NCBI RefSeq assembly: GCF_027923465.1
Contig: NZ_BRLB01000007.1
Coordinates: forward strand, 1 to 64,000
Source: Vallitalea longa
Lineage (GTDB): Bacteria; Bacillota; Clostridia; Lachnospirales; Vallitaleaceae
Length of the DNA stretch: 64,000 nucleotides
Direction of reading: 5' to 3'
Shown here: piece after piece, positions 47,195 through 56,521 of the stretch
How the letters are laid out: the number at the start of each line of letters is the position of its first letter
Numbering within the stretch: the first letter of the stretch is position 1
Program-made: the position numbers and the translations under genes
Notes under the pieces: generated by a model
Databases searched by the model: none
The model's input: the letters and a program-made list of their open reading frames with translations, nothing else
Told to the model about the DNA's origin: nothing

Positions 47195-48391
47195 TTATTG
47201 GTTACAATATATTGTTGGTAATGCTGCATATACAGCAGCACACTTAACTAAATCTGCTTTCCAAGTCTTTTCGTTAGGTGCATGCGCTTCTTCTTCTTTA
47301 CCAGGACCTAAACCGATACATGGAATATTATACCTTCCCATTATAGATACACCATTTGTAGAAAATGTCCATTTATCAACTTTAGGAGTACCGAACATTC
47401 CTTTGTAAGCTTCTACCATAGCTTTTACTGGTAGACTCTCTTCTGGAATAACCCATGTTGGGAAATAACAGTCAGTAGGATAAGTTAAGTTAGTCCAGCT
47501 TGGTCTAGTATATTGATACATGCTAACTTCTGCACCATATTTTTTTACAGATGATAACATACGGATTTCTTCTAACGCTGTTTCGTAGGTTTCACCATCA
47601 GTCAATCTTCTATCAATTGATATTGCACACATATCAGCTACAGCACATCTTGAAGGTGAATTGAAGAAAGTCTCTGAAACTGCAAGAGTTCCTTTACCCA
47701 AGAATTCATCATAATGCAATTTTTCATTAAGTTCTCTTACTTCTCCAATTATCTCTGCCATTTTGTATATTGCATTATCTCCACGTTCTGGCGCTGATCC
47801 ATGACAAGATATACCTTTAACTTCTACACGGATTTCCATACGTCCCCTATGTCCTCTATATATATTACCGTTTGTAGGTTCTGTAATAACTACGAACTCA
47901 GGTTTAATCTTATCTTCGTTAATTATGTATTGCCAACAAAGTCCATCACAATCTTCCTCTTGTACCGTACCTGTAACTAATACTGTATATTTATCATCTA
48001 TCAAACCTAGATCTTTCATGATTTTGGCACCATAAACACTAGCAACAATACCACCTAATTGATCTGAAGAACCTCTTCCTCCTATTTCTTCCTCATTTTC
48101 ATATCCAACGTATGGGTCAAAATTCCAGTTGGTTTTTTCACCGAGTCCTACAGTATCAATATGGGCATCAAATGCGATCAAAGTCTTTCCTGATCCCATG
48201 TATCCCAATACATTACCCATTTTGTCGATTTCAACTTTATCGAAACCTACATCATTCATTTCTTTAGCTATACGTCTTATTACTTCTTCTTCCCGACAAC
48301 TTTCTCCTGGAATAGCTATTAGCTCTCTCAGAAACCTAGTCATTTCTTGTTCATAATCATTAGCTTTCATTTTTATAGCATTAAAATCCAT
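47195..48391 (-). CDS. ygeY: YgeY family M20 metallohydrolase
   Basis: The 398-residue M20-type zinc amidohydrolase has [10 protein letters not shown] (His77, Asp79), [19 protein letters not shown] and the dimerisation domain start [11 protein letters not shown]. The YgeY family is restricted to organisms with selenium-dependent molybdenum hydroxylases and is a member of the anaerobic purine-degradation gene set. It probably hydrolyses an amide or carbamoyl intermediate. It is the first gene of the long minus-strand block, 124 bases after the PAS regulator gene. GGAGG precedes the ATG. Confidence 0.92.
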   Translation of the reverse strand: MDFNAIKMKANDYEQEMTRFLRELIAIPGESCREEEVIRRIAKEMNDVGFDKVEIDKMGNVLGYMGSGKTLIAFDAHIDTVGLGEKTNWNFDPYVGYENEEEIGGRGSSDQLGGIVASVYGAKIMKDLGLIDDKYTVLVTGTVQEEDCDGLCWQYIINEDKIKPEFVVITEPTNGNIYRGHRGRMEIRVEVKGISCHGSAPERGDNAIYKMAEIIGEVRELNEKLHYDEFLGKGTLAVSETFFNSPSRCAVADMCAISIDRRLTDGETYETALEEIRMLSSVKKYGAEVSMYQYTRPSWTNLTYPTDCYFPTWVIPEESLPVKAMVEAYKGMFGTPKVDKWTFSTNGVSIMGRYNIPCIGLGPGKEEEAHAPNEKTWKADLVKCAAVYAALPTIYCNQ

Positions 48392-48515
48392 TAATAAACC
48401 TCCTAAAATATATTTTTATTTAATTAACCTCTTATTTGATTGAAGTAAATATTATAGTAGATTGATGGTAAAATTTTAGTTATAAATTAAGAAGAGCTGA
48501 ATTATGTTATAATTA

Positions 48516-49151
48516 TTAGCGTTTTACATCTATATAATTGTATATACTGTATTTTGATATGCCAAAATATTTTGATATCTTATCTCCTGATTTAGTAATT
48601 AGAAAAGCACCTGCTTTATTCAAGAATTGTATAGATTTTATTTTGTCCTCTTTACTCATCAATGCTACAGGTTTACCAATCATCTTAACAGATTGCTCTA
48701 TTAAATTATCTAATAAATCATTAACATTTTGTGGTATTTCTTCTACTTCTTTTTTCTCATCCTTATGATTCAACAAACTTTTTATTGAATTCTCAGCTAT
48801 TGTAAGTTCAGTAACATCATAATTTATGCAAAAAATACCTATAGGTTCTTTATTCTCGTCTCTAATATATATGCTACTTGATTTTAATACTCTACCGTCA
48901 TGAGTTTTAGTTAAATATCCTATAGAGTCTTCTAGTGAATCATTATCATTATTTATTGTATCTAGAACTATATGAGAGGCGCCATCTCCAATTTTCCTAT
49001 TGGTCACATGACCGTTTTCAATCTCAATAATAGTTTTTTGCAAACTATCAGACTTGAGGTCGTGTATTACAACTTCACAGTTGCTACCAAAATGATTTAC
49101 AATACCTTTTGCTAATCTTTTTAAAAAATCTAAATTCATATCATCATTCAT
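48516..49151 (-). CDS. DauR/YheO-type PAS-HTH transcriptional regulator
   Basis: The 211-residue protein has a YheO-like PAS domain (about residues 8-120: GNCEVVIHDL, IGDGASHIVLDTI, DGRVLKSSSIYIRDENKEPIGIFCINYD). A C-terminal helix-turn-helix (about 165-208: SIQFLNKAGAFLITKSGDK, YFGISKYSIYNYI) follows. Such regulators sense a small metabolite and control catabolic genes. Its place between the two divergent purine operons makes it the likely local regulator. AAGGGG precedes the ATG and a good promoter lies at 49208-49236. Confidence 0.88.
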   Translation of the reverse strand: MNDDMNLDFLKRLAKGIVNHFGSNCEVVIHDLKSDSLQKTIIEIENGHVTNRKIGDGASHIVLDTINNDNDSLEDSIGYLTKTHDGRVLKSSSIYIRDENKEPIGIFCINYDVTELTIAENSIKSLLNHKDEKKEVEEIPQNVNDLLDNLIEQSVKMIGKPVALMSKEDKIKSIQFLNKAGAFLITKSGDKISKYFGISKYSIYNYIDVKR

Positions 49152-49207
49152 TTTAAAAACCCCTTAAAAAATTACTTTAATTGAATTAAAATCAATTTTA
49201 TGGTTAC

Positions 49208-49236
49208 AGTATATCATCATAAAAATAATAATTCAA
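49208..49236 (-). promoter_or_regulatory. Promoter of the PAS-HTH regulator gene
   Basis: On the minus strand TTGAAT (49231-49236) and TATACT (49208-49213) are 17 bases apart, giving a leader of roughly 50 bases to the regulator ATG at 49151. Confidence 0.6.
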
Positions 49237-49241
49237 TAAGT

Positions 49242-49279
49242 TTTTACAAAAATATTTTTATTTTACAAAAATATTTTTA
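49242..49279. repeat. Tandem 19-bp direct repeat, possible operator
   Basis: TTTTACAAAAATATTTTTA occurs twice without a gap (49242-49260 and 49261-49279). Each copy contains the palindrome AAAAATATTTTT. The pair ends 5 bases upstream of the -35 box of the regulator promoter and lies between the divergent purine operons, a good position for a regulator site. Confidence 0.5.
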
Positions 49280-49397
49280 TTTTCTTTTGACTTTTGATAT
49301 CTTTGGTGGTAGTCTGTTAATATAATAATATATTCATATACTAATATTTATTGTTAAGTCTATATTATATATACGTTTCATATGTATTTTATTATGC

Positions 49398-49445
49398 AGT
49401 TAATATAATTAATCAATTTAATATAATTAGTTAATTATATTAACT
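49398..49445. promoter_or_regulatory. Inverted/direct repeat cluster upstream of ssnA
   Basis: AGTTAATATAATTAA (49398-49412) and TTAATTATATTAACT (49431-49445) are perfect 15-base complements. A further direct copy of TTAATATAATTA lies between them (49418-49429), 18 bases from the first. Three similar half-sites at 55-100 bases before the ssnA start suggest a cooperative operator. In AT-rich DNA some of this could be chance. Confidence 0.45.
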
Positions 49446-49499
49446 CTGTACCAAATATTGGCTTATTATATTAAGTATATTATTACAAGGAGGGTTTAT

Positions 49500-50825
49500 A
49501 TGATTTTATTAGGAAATGGAAAGTTAATAACCAGAGATGAAAATAATCCATTTATAGAAGATGGTTGTGTCTGCGTTAAAGATAACTTTGTCTGGGACAT
49601 AGGAAAAACTAAAGATATGAAACAAAAATATCCTAATGAAGAATTTATTGATGCGCAACAAGGGTTAATTATGCCAGGTTTGATTAATACACATCATCAT
49701 ATATATAGTTCTTTTGCAAGAGGATTATCTATTGATGGTTACAATCCCCAAAAATTCACTGAGATTCTAGAAGGTATGTGGTGGAAAATAGATGAATCTC
49801 TAACGTTAGATGATGTTAAGTATAGTGCCTATGTAACATATATAGATTGTATCAAGAATGGAGTTACAACAGTATTTGATCATCATGCAAGTTATGGTGA
49901 TACAAGTGACAGCTTATCCCAGATTTCAAGTGTAGCTCATGAAGTAGGAATTCGTACTTCCCTATGCTACGAAATTTCTGACCGTAAAGGTAGATCTGAG
50001 ATGGAAAAAGCCGTAAAAGAAAATATCAATTTTATCGACTATTGCAAAAGTGATACAAGAGATATGCAAAAAGGTATGATGGGACTTCATGCTTCATTCA
50101 CATTATCTGATGAGACTCTTTGCTATATTGCAGAAAATATGCCAGCTGATACTGGATATCATATTCATGTATCTGAAGGCATTGAAGATTTATACCACTC
50201 CATGAAAAAATATAATAAGAGAGTAATAAATCGTTTATATGATATGGATATACTAGGTCCTAGAACTCTGGCTATACACTGTATCCATATTAATCCGTTA
50301 GAGATGGATATTTTAAAAGAAACTAATACAATGGTTGTCAACAATCCTGAATCAAATATGGGTAACGCTGTTGGTTGTACTCCTATCTTTAAAATTCTAG
50401 ACAAAGGAATAGTTCTTGGACTAGGAACTGATGGTTATACCAGTGATATGTTAGAATCAATGAAAGTCGCTAATATTCTTCACAAACACAATAGCTGCAA
50501 TCCATCTGCTGCATGGAACGAAGTACCACAAATGCTATTTGAAAACAATGCTACGATTGCAAATCGTTTCTACAATAGACCTTTGGGCACAATTAAAAAA
50601 GGTGCATACGCAGATGTAATTATAGTTGATTATGATTCTTATACACCACTTAACTCAAATAATTATAATAGTCATATTTTATTTGGTGTAAATGGAAGAA
50701 ATGTGAAGACGACAATGATAAATGGTAAATTATTAATGAAAGACTATAAATTGATAGATATAGATGAAGCCAAGATTAATGCTAAAGCGAGAGAACTTTC
50801 AAGTATTTTGTGGAAAAAATTCTAA
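49500..50825 (+). CDS. ssnA: SsnA family aminohydrolase
   Basis: The 441-residue amidohydrolase has the metal site LINTHHHIYS (His65, His67), with HIHVSEG, AIHCIHI and GLGTDGYTSDM further on. It is the SsnA type that accompanies YgfK and selenium-dependent molybdenum hydroxylases and belongs to the purine-degradation set; it probably deaminates or hydrolyses a purine-ring intermediate. The ATG at 49500 has AAGGAGGG upstream and fits the family N-terminus (MILLGNGKLIT). The longer frame from 49458 does not. It heads ssnA-ygfK-xanthine dehydrogenase. Confidence 0.92.
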   Translation: MILLGNGKLITRDENNPFIEDGCVCVKDNFVWDIGKTKDMKQKYPNEEFIDAQQGLIMPGLINTHHHIYSSFARGLSIDGYNPQKFTEILEGMWWKIDESLTLDDVKYSAYVTYIDCIKNGVTTVFDHHASYGDTSDSLSQISSVAHEVGIRTSLCYEISDRKGRSEMEKAVKENINFIDYCKSDTRDMQKGMMGLHASFTLSDETLCYIAENMPADTGYHIHVSEGIEDLYHSMKKYNKRVINRLYDMDILGPRTLAIHCIHINPLEMDILKETNTMVVNNPESNMGNAVGCTPIFKILDKGIVLGLGTDGYTSDMLESMKVANILHKHNSCNPSAAWNEVPQMLFENNATIANRFYNRPLGTIKKGAYADVIIVDYDSYTPLNSNNYNSHILFGVNGRNVKTTMINGKLLMKDYKLIDIDEAKINAKARELSSILWKKF

Positions 50826-50840
50826 AGAGGTGGTAAAAAT

Positions 50841-53800
50841 ATGAGTGATAGAATGACTCCTATACCTTTTGGTAATATTGTAGAATGGATAATGGATGAA
50901 TATAATAAATACAATACTATATTTGGTGTAAGAAAATCAGTACATATAAAAACTGGAAATAAAATTAATCTGTTTAATGAACATATGGAACTTCCATTTG
51001 GTCCTGCTGCTGGTCCTCATACGCAATTAACTCAGAACATAGTTGCTGCTTATGTAGCTGGGTGCAGATTCTTTGAATTGAAGACCGTGCAGACAATAGA
51101 TGGTGAAGATCTACCTGTATCAAAACCATGTATTAATGCTAAAGATGAAGGATACAACGTTGAATGGTCAACTGAACTAACTGTCAATCAAGCATTCGAA
51201 GAATACGTAAAAGCTTGGTTTATATTAAAATTATTATCCAAAGAATATGATTTTGGAGATAATGATGGATTCATATTCAACATGAGTGTCGGTTATGATT
51301 ATGATGGAATAACTTCACCTAAGATAGATACATTTATAGAAGGATTGAAAAATGCTTCTACAACCCCTATATGGGACAAATGCAAAACATATATAATTCA
51401 AAACATTAATGAATTCAATAAAATAGATAAAGCTTATGTTGATAATATTTCTCCTAATATTTGTACATCCATTACATTATCTACTCTACATGGTTGTCCT
51501 CCAGAAGAAATAGAACGTATAGCTTCATACTTATTGAAAGAAAAAGAACTTAATACTTTTGTTAAATGTAATCCTACTCTTCTAGGATATGATTATGCAA
51601 GAAATACTCTTGACACTATGGGTTATGATTACTTGGTATTCGATGATTTTCATTTTAAAGATGATTTACAATTTGAAGATGCTGTACCTATGTTTCACAG
51701 ACTCATGAATACTGCTACAAAAAGTAACTTGATATTCGGTGTGAAACTTACTAATACTTTCCCAGTAAAAATTGCCGATGATGAATTACCCGGTGAAGAA
51801 ATGTATATGTCGGGACGATCTCTATACCCTCTATCCATTGCATTAGCATACGAACTGGCAAAAGCTTTTGATGGTAAATTAAAAATCTCTTACTCTGGTG
51901 GAGCTTTTGCATTAAACATTGATAAAATTGCAAAAGCCGGTATATGGCCAATAACTATAGCTACTACTCTACTGAAAACAGGAGGTTATGAACGTTGTTA
52001 CCAAATAGCAGATATACTAAACAATCTTAATTATAATGATTATTATCAGATGGATGTAAATAAGCTAAAAGAATTACGAGATGAAGCAATTGATAATCCA
52101 TATTATAGAAAACCTATAAAGCACATAGATACTAATAAAATAAATAAAAAAGTACCATTGATTGATTGTTATATCCCTCCATGTAAATATGGTTGTCCCA
52201 TTAATCAAGATATACCCTACTATATTAATCTAGCAGGGGAAGGAAAATATGAAGAAGCTTTAAACGTTATCATTGATAGAAATCCTCTTCCCTTTATTAC
52301 GGGTACTATTTGTAGTCATCCATGTACATCTAAATGTACCCGTAATTTTTATGACGAACATGTAAAAACACGTGATATTAAATTACAAGTTGCAAGAAAA
52401 GGTTATAACTCATTAATGAAAAAATTGACATCCCAACCTAAAGAAATATCTCACTCTAAAGTTGCTATTATCGGAGGAGGTCCAGCAGGATTAGCAGCAA
52501 GCTATTTCCTTGCAAAAGCAGGTATGGATGTAACTATATATGAAAAAAGAAATTCATTAGGTGGAATTGTGAAACATGTTATTCCTGAATTCCGTATACC
52601 ATCTGATCACATTCAAAATGATATAGATCTCATAAAAAAGATGGGTGTAAAAATTATTCTTAATCAAAAGATAGATAATATCACTGAGTTAAAAACAATG
52701 GGATGCGAATATATCATTTTAGCTGTTGGTGCTTGGAATCCGATTAATCTAAAAATAAATGGAATAACCCCAATTAATGCTCTAGATTTTCTTGAAAATG
52801 TAAAATATAATGAGGATTATTATAACCTAGGTCAAAATGTAGTTGTTGTAGGTGGTGGAAATACTGCTATGGATACAGCAAGAGCTGCTAAAAGAATTAA
52901 AGGAGTCAAAAACGTTCACTTGGTTTATCGAAGAACCAAAAAATACATGCCAGCTGATGAAGAAGAGTTATTACTAGCAATAAAAGATGGAGTTATTATT
53001 AAAGAACTGCTATCTCCTGTTAAATATGAGAATGGTAAAGTGAATTGTAATAAAATGATGCTTGGGGAATTAGATGAATCTGGTAGACGACGTCCTGTCA
53101 AAACAGAACATACAGTAGATCTACCAGCAGACTCTATAATATCAGCTATAGGTCAAAAAACAGATATTCAGTTGTTCAACAATAATAATATTACAACAGA
53201 AAATAATTCTGTTAAGATTAATAATGAAACATGTGAAACTAATGTTGAGAATATATATATAGCAGGTGATGCACTTCGTGGTCCCTCAACAGTAGTAGAA
53301 TCAATAGCAGATGCAATAAAGGTTACATTATCAATTATACATAAAGAAAATATCGATACTAATGAAGTTTTCCAAGACTTCCTATGCAATAATGATATGA
53401 AAAAAGAATTAAATAAAAAAGGTAAAATAGAATATTATAGTAGTATTAATAATGAAAATAAGCGATGCTTACAATGTAATGTAATATGTGAAACTTGTGT
53501 TGATGTATGTCCCAACCGAGCAAATGTAGCTATACATGTAGATGGTAAGTCAATGAATCAAATAGTACACATAGACCGCATGTGTAATGAATGTGGTAAC
53601 TGTGAAACATTTTGTCCTTATCTAAGTGCACCGTACAAAGATAAATTCACTCTATTTAATACAGAAGAAGACTTCATGAATAGTACAAATCAAGGATTTT
53701 ATATGATTGACCAAGAAAAAAAAGAATGTAAAATCAGGTTGGATAATAATATTATCCATATTAATCTTGATACCAAGCCCACTCAATTACCTAAAGATAT

Positions 53801-53852
53801 CTATGACTTAATTATTACAGTATGTCAAAAATATAGTTTTTTAATGAGGTGA
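50841..53852 (+). CDS. ygfK: YgfK family iron-sulfur flavoprotein oxidoreductase
   Basis: The 1003-residue protein combines a dihydroorotate-dehydrogenase-like N-terminal half (to about residue 410; FGPAAGPHTQLTQNI) with a GltD-like half. That half has a [4Fe-4S] region (CKYGCPIN near 446, then CSHPCTSKC), an FAD site (GGGPAGLAAS near 545) and an NAD(P) site (VVGGGNTAMD near 666). C-terminal ferredoxin motifs follow (CLQCNVICETCVDVCP near 874 and CNECGNCETFCP near 914). It probably reduces a purine-derived pyrimidine or passes electrons to or from the molybdenum enzyme. YgfK was once called a selenate reductase subunit; purine catabolism fits this context better. It starts 15 bases after ssnA. 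Confidence 0.92.
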   Translation: MSDRMTPIPFGNIVEWIMDEYNKYNTIFGVRKSVHIKTGNKINLFNEHMELPFGPAAGPHTQLTQNIVAAYVAGCRFFELKTVQTIDGEDLPVSKPCINAKDEGYNVEWSTELTVNQAFEEYVKAWFILKLLSKEYDFGDNDGFIFNMSVGYDYDGITSPKIDTFIEGLKNASTTPIWDKCKTYIIQNINEFNKIDKAYVDNISPNICTSITLSTLHGCPPEEIERIASYLLKEKELNTFVKCNPTLLGYDYARNTLDTMGYDYLVFDDFHFKDDLQFEDAVPMFHRLMNTATKSNLIFGVKLTNTFPVKIADDELPGEEMYMSGRSLYPLSIALAYELAKAFDGKLKISYSGGAFALNIDKIAKAGIWPITIATTLLKTGGYERCYQIADILNNLNYNDYYQMDVNKLKELRDEAIDNPYYRKPIKHIDTNKINKKVPLIDCYIPPCKYGCPINQDIPYYINLAGEGKYEEALNVIIDRNPLPFITGTICSHPCTSKCTRNFYDEHVKTRDIKLQVARKGYNSLMKKLTSQPKEISHSKVAIIGGGPAGLAASYFLAKAGMDVTIYEKRNSLGGIVKHVIPEFRIPSDHIQNDIDLIKKMGVKIILNQKIDNITELKTMGCEYIILAVGAWNPINLKINGITPINALDFLENVKYNEDYYNLGQNVVVVGGGNTAMDTARAAKRIKGVKNVHLVYRRTKKYMPADEEELLLAIKDGVIIKELLSPVKYENGKVNCNKMMLGELDESGRRRPVKTEHTVDLPADSIISAIGQKTDIQLFNNNNITTENNSVKINNETCETNVENIYIAGDALRGPSTVVESIADAIKVTLSIIHKENIDTNEVFQDFLCNNDMKKELNKKGKIEYYSSINNENKRCLQCNVICETCVDVCPNRANVAIHVDGKSMNQIVHIDRMCNECGNCETFCPYLSAPYKDKFTLFNTEEDFMNSTNQGFYMIDQEKKECKIRLDNNIIHINLDTKPTQLPKDIYDLIITVCQKYSFLMR

Positions 53853-53856
53853 TTCT

Positions 53857-56418
53857 ATGTCGGATTTCATTGTAAACGGACAACATGTTACAGTTAATAA
53901 AAACCAAAAATTGATTAACTTTCTTAGAGAAACATTAAATCTTACTTCAGTCAAAAATGGATGTTCTGAAGGTTCATGTGGAGCATGTATGGTTCTAGTT
54001 AATGGTAAAGCTACTAAATCATGTGTATTATGGACCGATAAGTTGACAGGAAAAGAGATTACTACTGTTGAAGGTTTTACAGACAGAGAAAAGAATGTGT
54101 ATAGCTATGCATTTAAGGAAGCCGGTGCAGTTCAATGCGGTTTCTGTACACCTGGTATGGTAATTAGTGCCAAAGGTCTAATTGACAAAGTACCAGATCC
54201 TAATGAAAAACAGATTAGAGAAGCTATCAAAAATAATATTTGTAGATGTACTGGTTATGTAAAAATAGTTAAAGCTATAGAATTAGCAGCAAAACTGTTA
54301 AGAGAGAATGTAACTATACCCCATTGTTCTTTTCAAGGTTTGGTTGGAGAAAATATGCATAGAGTCGATGCCATATCCAAAGCTATAGGAGAAGCTAAGT
54401 ATGTTGATGATATGCGTATAGAAGGAATGATATATGGAAGCTGTGTAAGGAGCAAGTACCCTCGTGCTATAGTTAAAAAAATACATACTAGAGAAGCAGA
54501 AAACCTTAAAGGTGTCACAGCAGTAATTACTGCAAAAGATTTGCCTGGTTCACCCAAAATAGGTCACCTGAAAAAAGACTGGGATATTCTAATCAAAGAG
54601 GGTGATTGTACAAGGTGTTTAGGTGATGCTATTGTACTTATCGGTGCAGAAACCAAAGAAATATTAGAAGAAGCTAAATCATTGATAGATATTGAGTATG
54701 AAGAACTAAAACCAATAACATGCCCAACAGAAGCTCTAGCAGAAGATGCTCCACTTATACATGAGGATGGTAACATATTGTCAGTAGAACATCTTGTAAG
54801 AGGTAATGCTGATAAAAAAATCAAAGATTCCAAATATGTAGTAACCAATCACTATAGTACTCCATTTACTGAACATGCTTTTCTTGAACCCGAAAGCGCA
54901 ATTGGTGTACCTGGTGATGATGGTACAATAACAATTTATTGTGCCGATCAAGGTATTTATCAGACTCACAAAGAGTGTACCGAAGCTCTTGGAATTAATA
55001 AGGATAAAGTAAGGGTAATAAGTAAAATGGTAGGAGGTGCTTTTGGTGGTAAAGAAGATATGACCGTCCAACATCTTGCAGCTATACTTGCTTACAAAAC
55101 CAATAGACCTGCCAAAGTTTCTTTTACAAGAAAAGAAAGTGTACTTGTCCATCCGAAACGTCATGCAATGGAAATGGACTTTACTACAGCCTGTGATGAA
55201 AATGGATATTTCACAGCTATGAAAGCTACAATTATCTCTGATACAGGAGCTTATGCCTCATTGGGAGGACCTGTTCTCCAAAGAGCCTGTACACATGCTG
55301 CTGGTCCATATAATTATCAAGATATTGATATATTAGGAAAAGCTGTTTACACAAATAATCCACCTGGTGGAGCTTTTAGAGGTTTCGGAGTTACTCAAAG
55401 TTGTTTTGCAACAGAAAACAACATCAATAAACTAGCTGAATTAGTTGGTATCTCACCTTGGGAAATACGATATAGAAATGCTATCAGACCCGGTCAGACA
55501 CTTCCTAACGGACAAATTGCTGATGAATATACTGCATGTGCCGAGACACTAGAAGCAGTAAAAGAAGATTATGATAGTGTTAAAGGAGCTGGAATCGCTT
55601 GTGCAATGAAAAATGCTGGTCTTGGAGTCGGTATTCCAGATACAGGAAGATGCAGGTTGATAATAAAAGATAATAAAATCTATACATATACAAGTGCAGC
55701 CTGTGTAGGCCAAGGTCTTGCTACAGTTATTACTCAAATGATATGTCAAGTGATTAATGTATCACCAGAAATAATTGTACACAGTACACCAGATACTTTT
55801 TTAACTCCTGATTCAGGTAACTCAACTGCTTCTAGGCAAACAGTATTTACAGGTGAAGCTGCCAAAATAGCTGCTGACAAACTAAAAAAAGATTTGGTCA
55901 ACAAGTCCTTAAGCGAATTAAACGGCAAAGAATACTATGGTGAATATACTTGTATAACTGATCCTATGGGAACAGATAAAAAACATCCATACAGTCATGT
56001 TACTTATAGTTATGCAACACATGTTGTCATATTGAATGATGATGGAACCGTAAAGAAAATTGTGGCTTGTCATGATGTTGGAACTCCAATCAATCCAAAA
56101 TCCATTGAAGGTCAAATTGAAGGCGGATCTGTTATGAGTCTTGGTTATGCTCTAACAGAAAATTATCCTCTAGATAATTGCAGACCTACTGCTAAATTTG
56201 GAACTCTTGGACTATTCAAAGCCAATAAAGTTCCTGAAATAAAACCTATTATTGTAGGTAAAAAACATAATGGACTTGCACATGGAGCGAAAGGGATTGG
56301 AGAAATCTGTTCGATAGTTACAGCACCAGCTGTTTCACATGCATATTATAACTATGACGGTGAATTCAGAACAAGTTTACCACTTATTAATACACCATAC
56401 AGCAAGAAGAAAAAATAA
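53857..56418 (+). CDS. xdhD: Selenium-dependent xanthine dehydrogenase (fused 2Fe-2S and molybdenum subunits)
   Basis: The 853-residue protein fuses a [2Fe-2S] domain to a molybdopterin domain. The [2Fe-2S] part has Cys36, Cys41, Cys44, Cys56, then Cys94, Cys97, Cys129 and Cys131. The molybdopterin part (about 175-853) has GGAFGGKEDM, GGAFRGFG, GQGLATV and the catalytic Glu in GAKGIGEICS. There is no FAD domain, so electrons probably go to YgfK encoded just upstream. This architecture and length match the Se-dependent XDH family (XdhD-like). The gene starts 5 bases after ygfK with a GAGGTGATT site inside it, so translation is coupled. Selenium use is inferred from the accessory genes. Confidence 0.9.
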   Translation: MSDFIVNGQHVTVNKNQKLINFLRETLNLTSVKNGCSEGSCGACMVLVNGKATKSCVLWTDKLTGKEITTVEGFTDREKNVYSYAFKEAGAVQCGFCTPGMVISAKGLIDKVPDPNEKQIREAIKNNICRCTGYVKIVKAIELAAKLLRENVTIPHCSFQGLVGENMHRVDAISKAIGEAKYVDDMRIEGMIYGSCVRSKYPRAIVKKIHTREAENLKGVTAVITAKDLPGSPKIGHLKKDWDILIKEGDCTRCLGDAIVLIGAETKEILEEAKSLIDIEYEELKPITCPTEALAEDAPLIHEDGNILSVEHLVRGNADKKIKDSKYVVTNHYSTPFTEHAFLEPESAIGVPGDDGTITIYCADQGIYQTHKECTEALGINKDKVRVISKMVGGAFGGKEDMTVQHLAAILAYKTNRPAKVSFTRKESVLVHPKRHAMEMDFTTACDENGYFTAMKATIISDTGAYASLGGPVLQRACTHAAGPYNYQDIDILGKAVYTNNPPGGAFRGFGVTQSCFATENNINKLAELVGISPWEIRYRNAIRPGQTLPNGQIADEYTACAETLEAVKEDYDSVKGAGIACAMKNAGLGVGIPDTGRCRLIIKDNKIYTYTSAACVGQGLATVITQMICQVINVSPEIIVHSTPDTFLTPDSGNSTASRQTVFTGEAAKIAADKLKKDLVNKSLSELNGKEYYGEYTCITDPMGTDKKHPYSHVTYSYATHVVILNDDGTVKKIVACHDVGTPINPKSIEGQIEGGSVMSLGYALTENYPLDNCRPTAKFGTLGLFKANKVPEIKPIIVGKKHNGLAHGAKGIGEICSIVTAPAVSHAYYNYDGEFRTSLPLINTPYSKKKK

Positions 56419-56451
56419 TATCACTCATACTTAAATTAATTCAATACATAC

Positions 56452-56490
56452 ATAGAGAGTAATATGTTTTATTACTCTCTGTATTTTTAC
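56452..56490 (+). terminator. Terminator of the ssnA-ygfK-xdhD operon
   Basis: ATAGAGAGTAATA (56452-56464) pairs with 56470-56482 around a 5-nt loop, followed by ATTTTTACTTTTA. It lies between convergent xdhD and argS. Confidence 0.8.
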
Positions 56491-56521
56491 TTTTATACAA
56501 AAAGAGTTTTTATTTTTATTT

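Noticed and set aside
49242-49279. Start of a CRISPR array
   Set aside because: The two 19-base units are directly adjacent with no spacer between them, and no cas gene is near.
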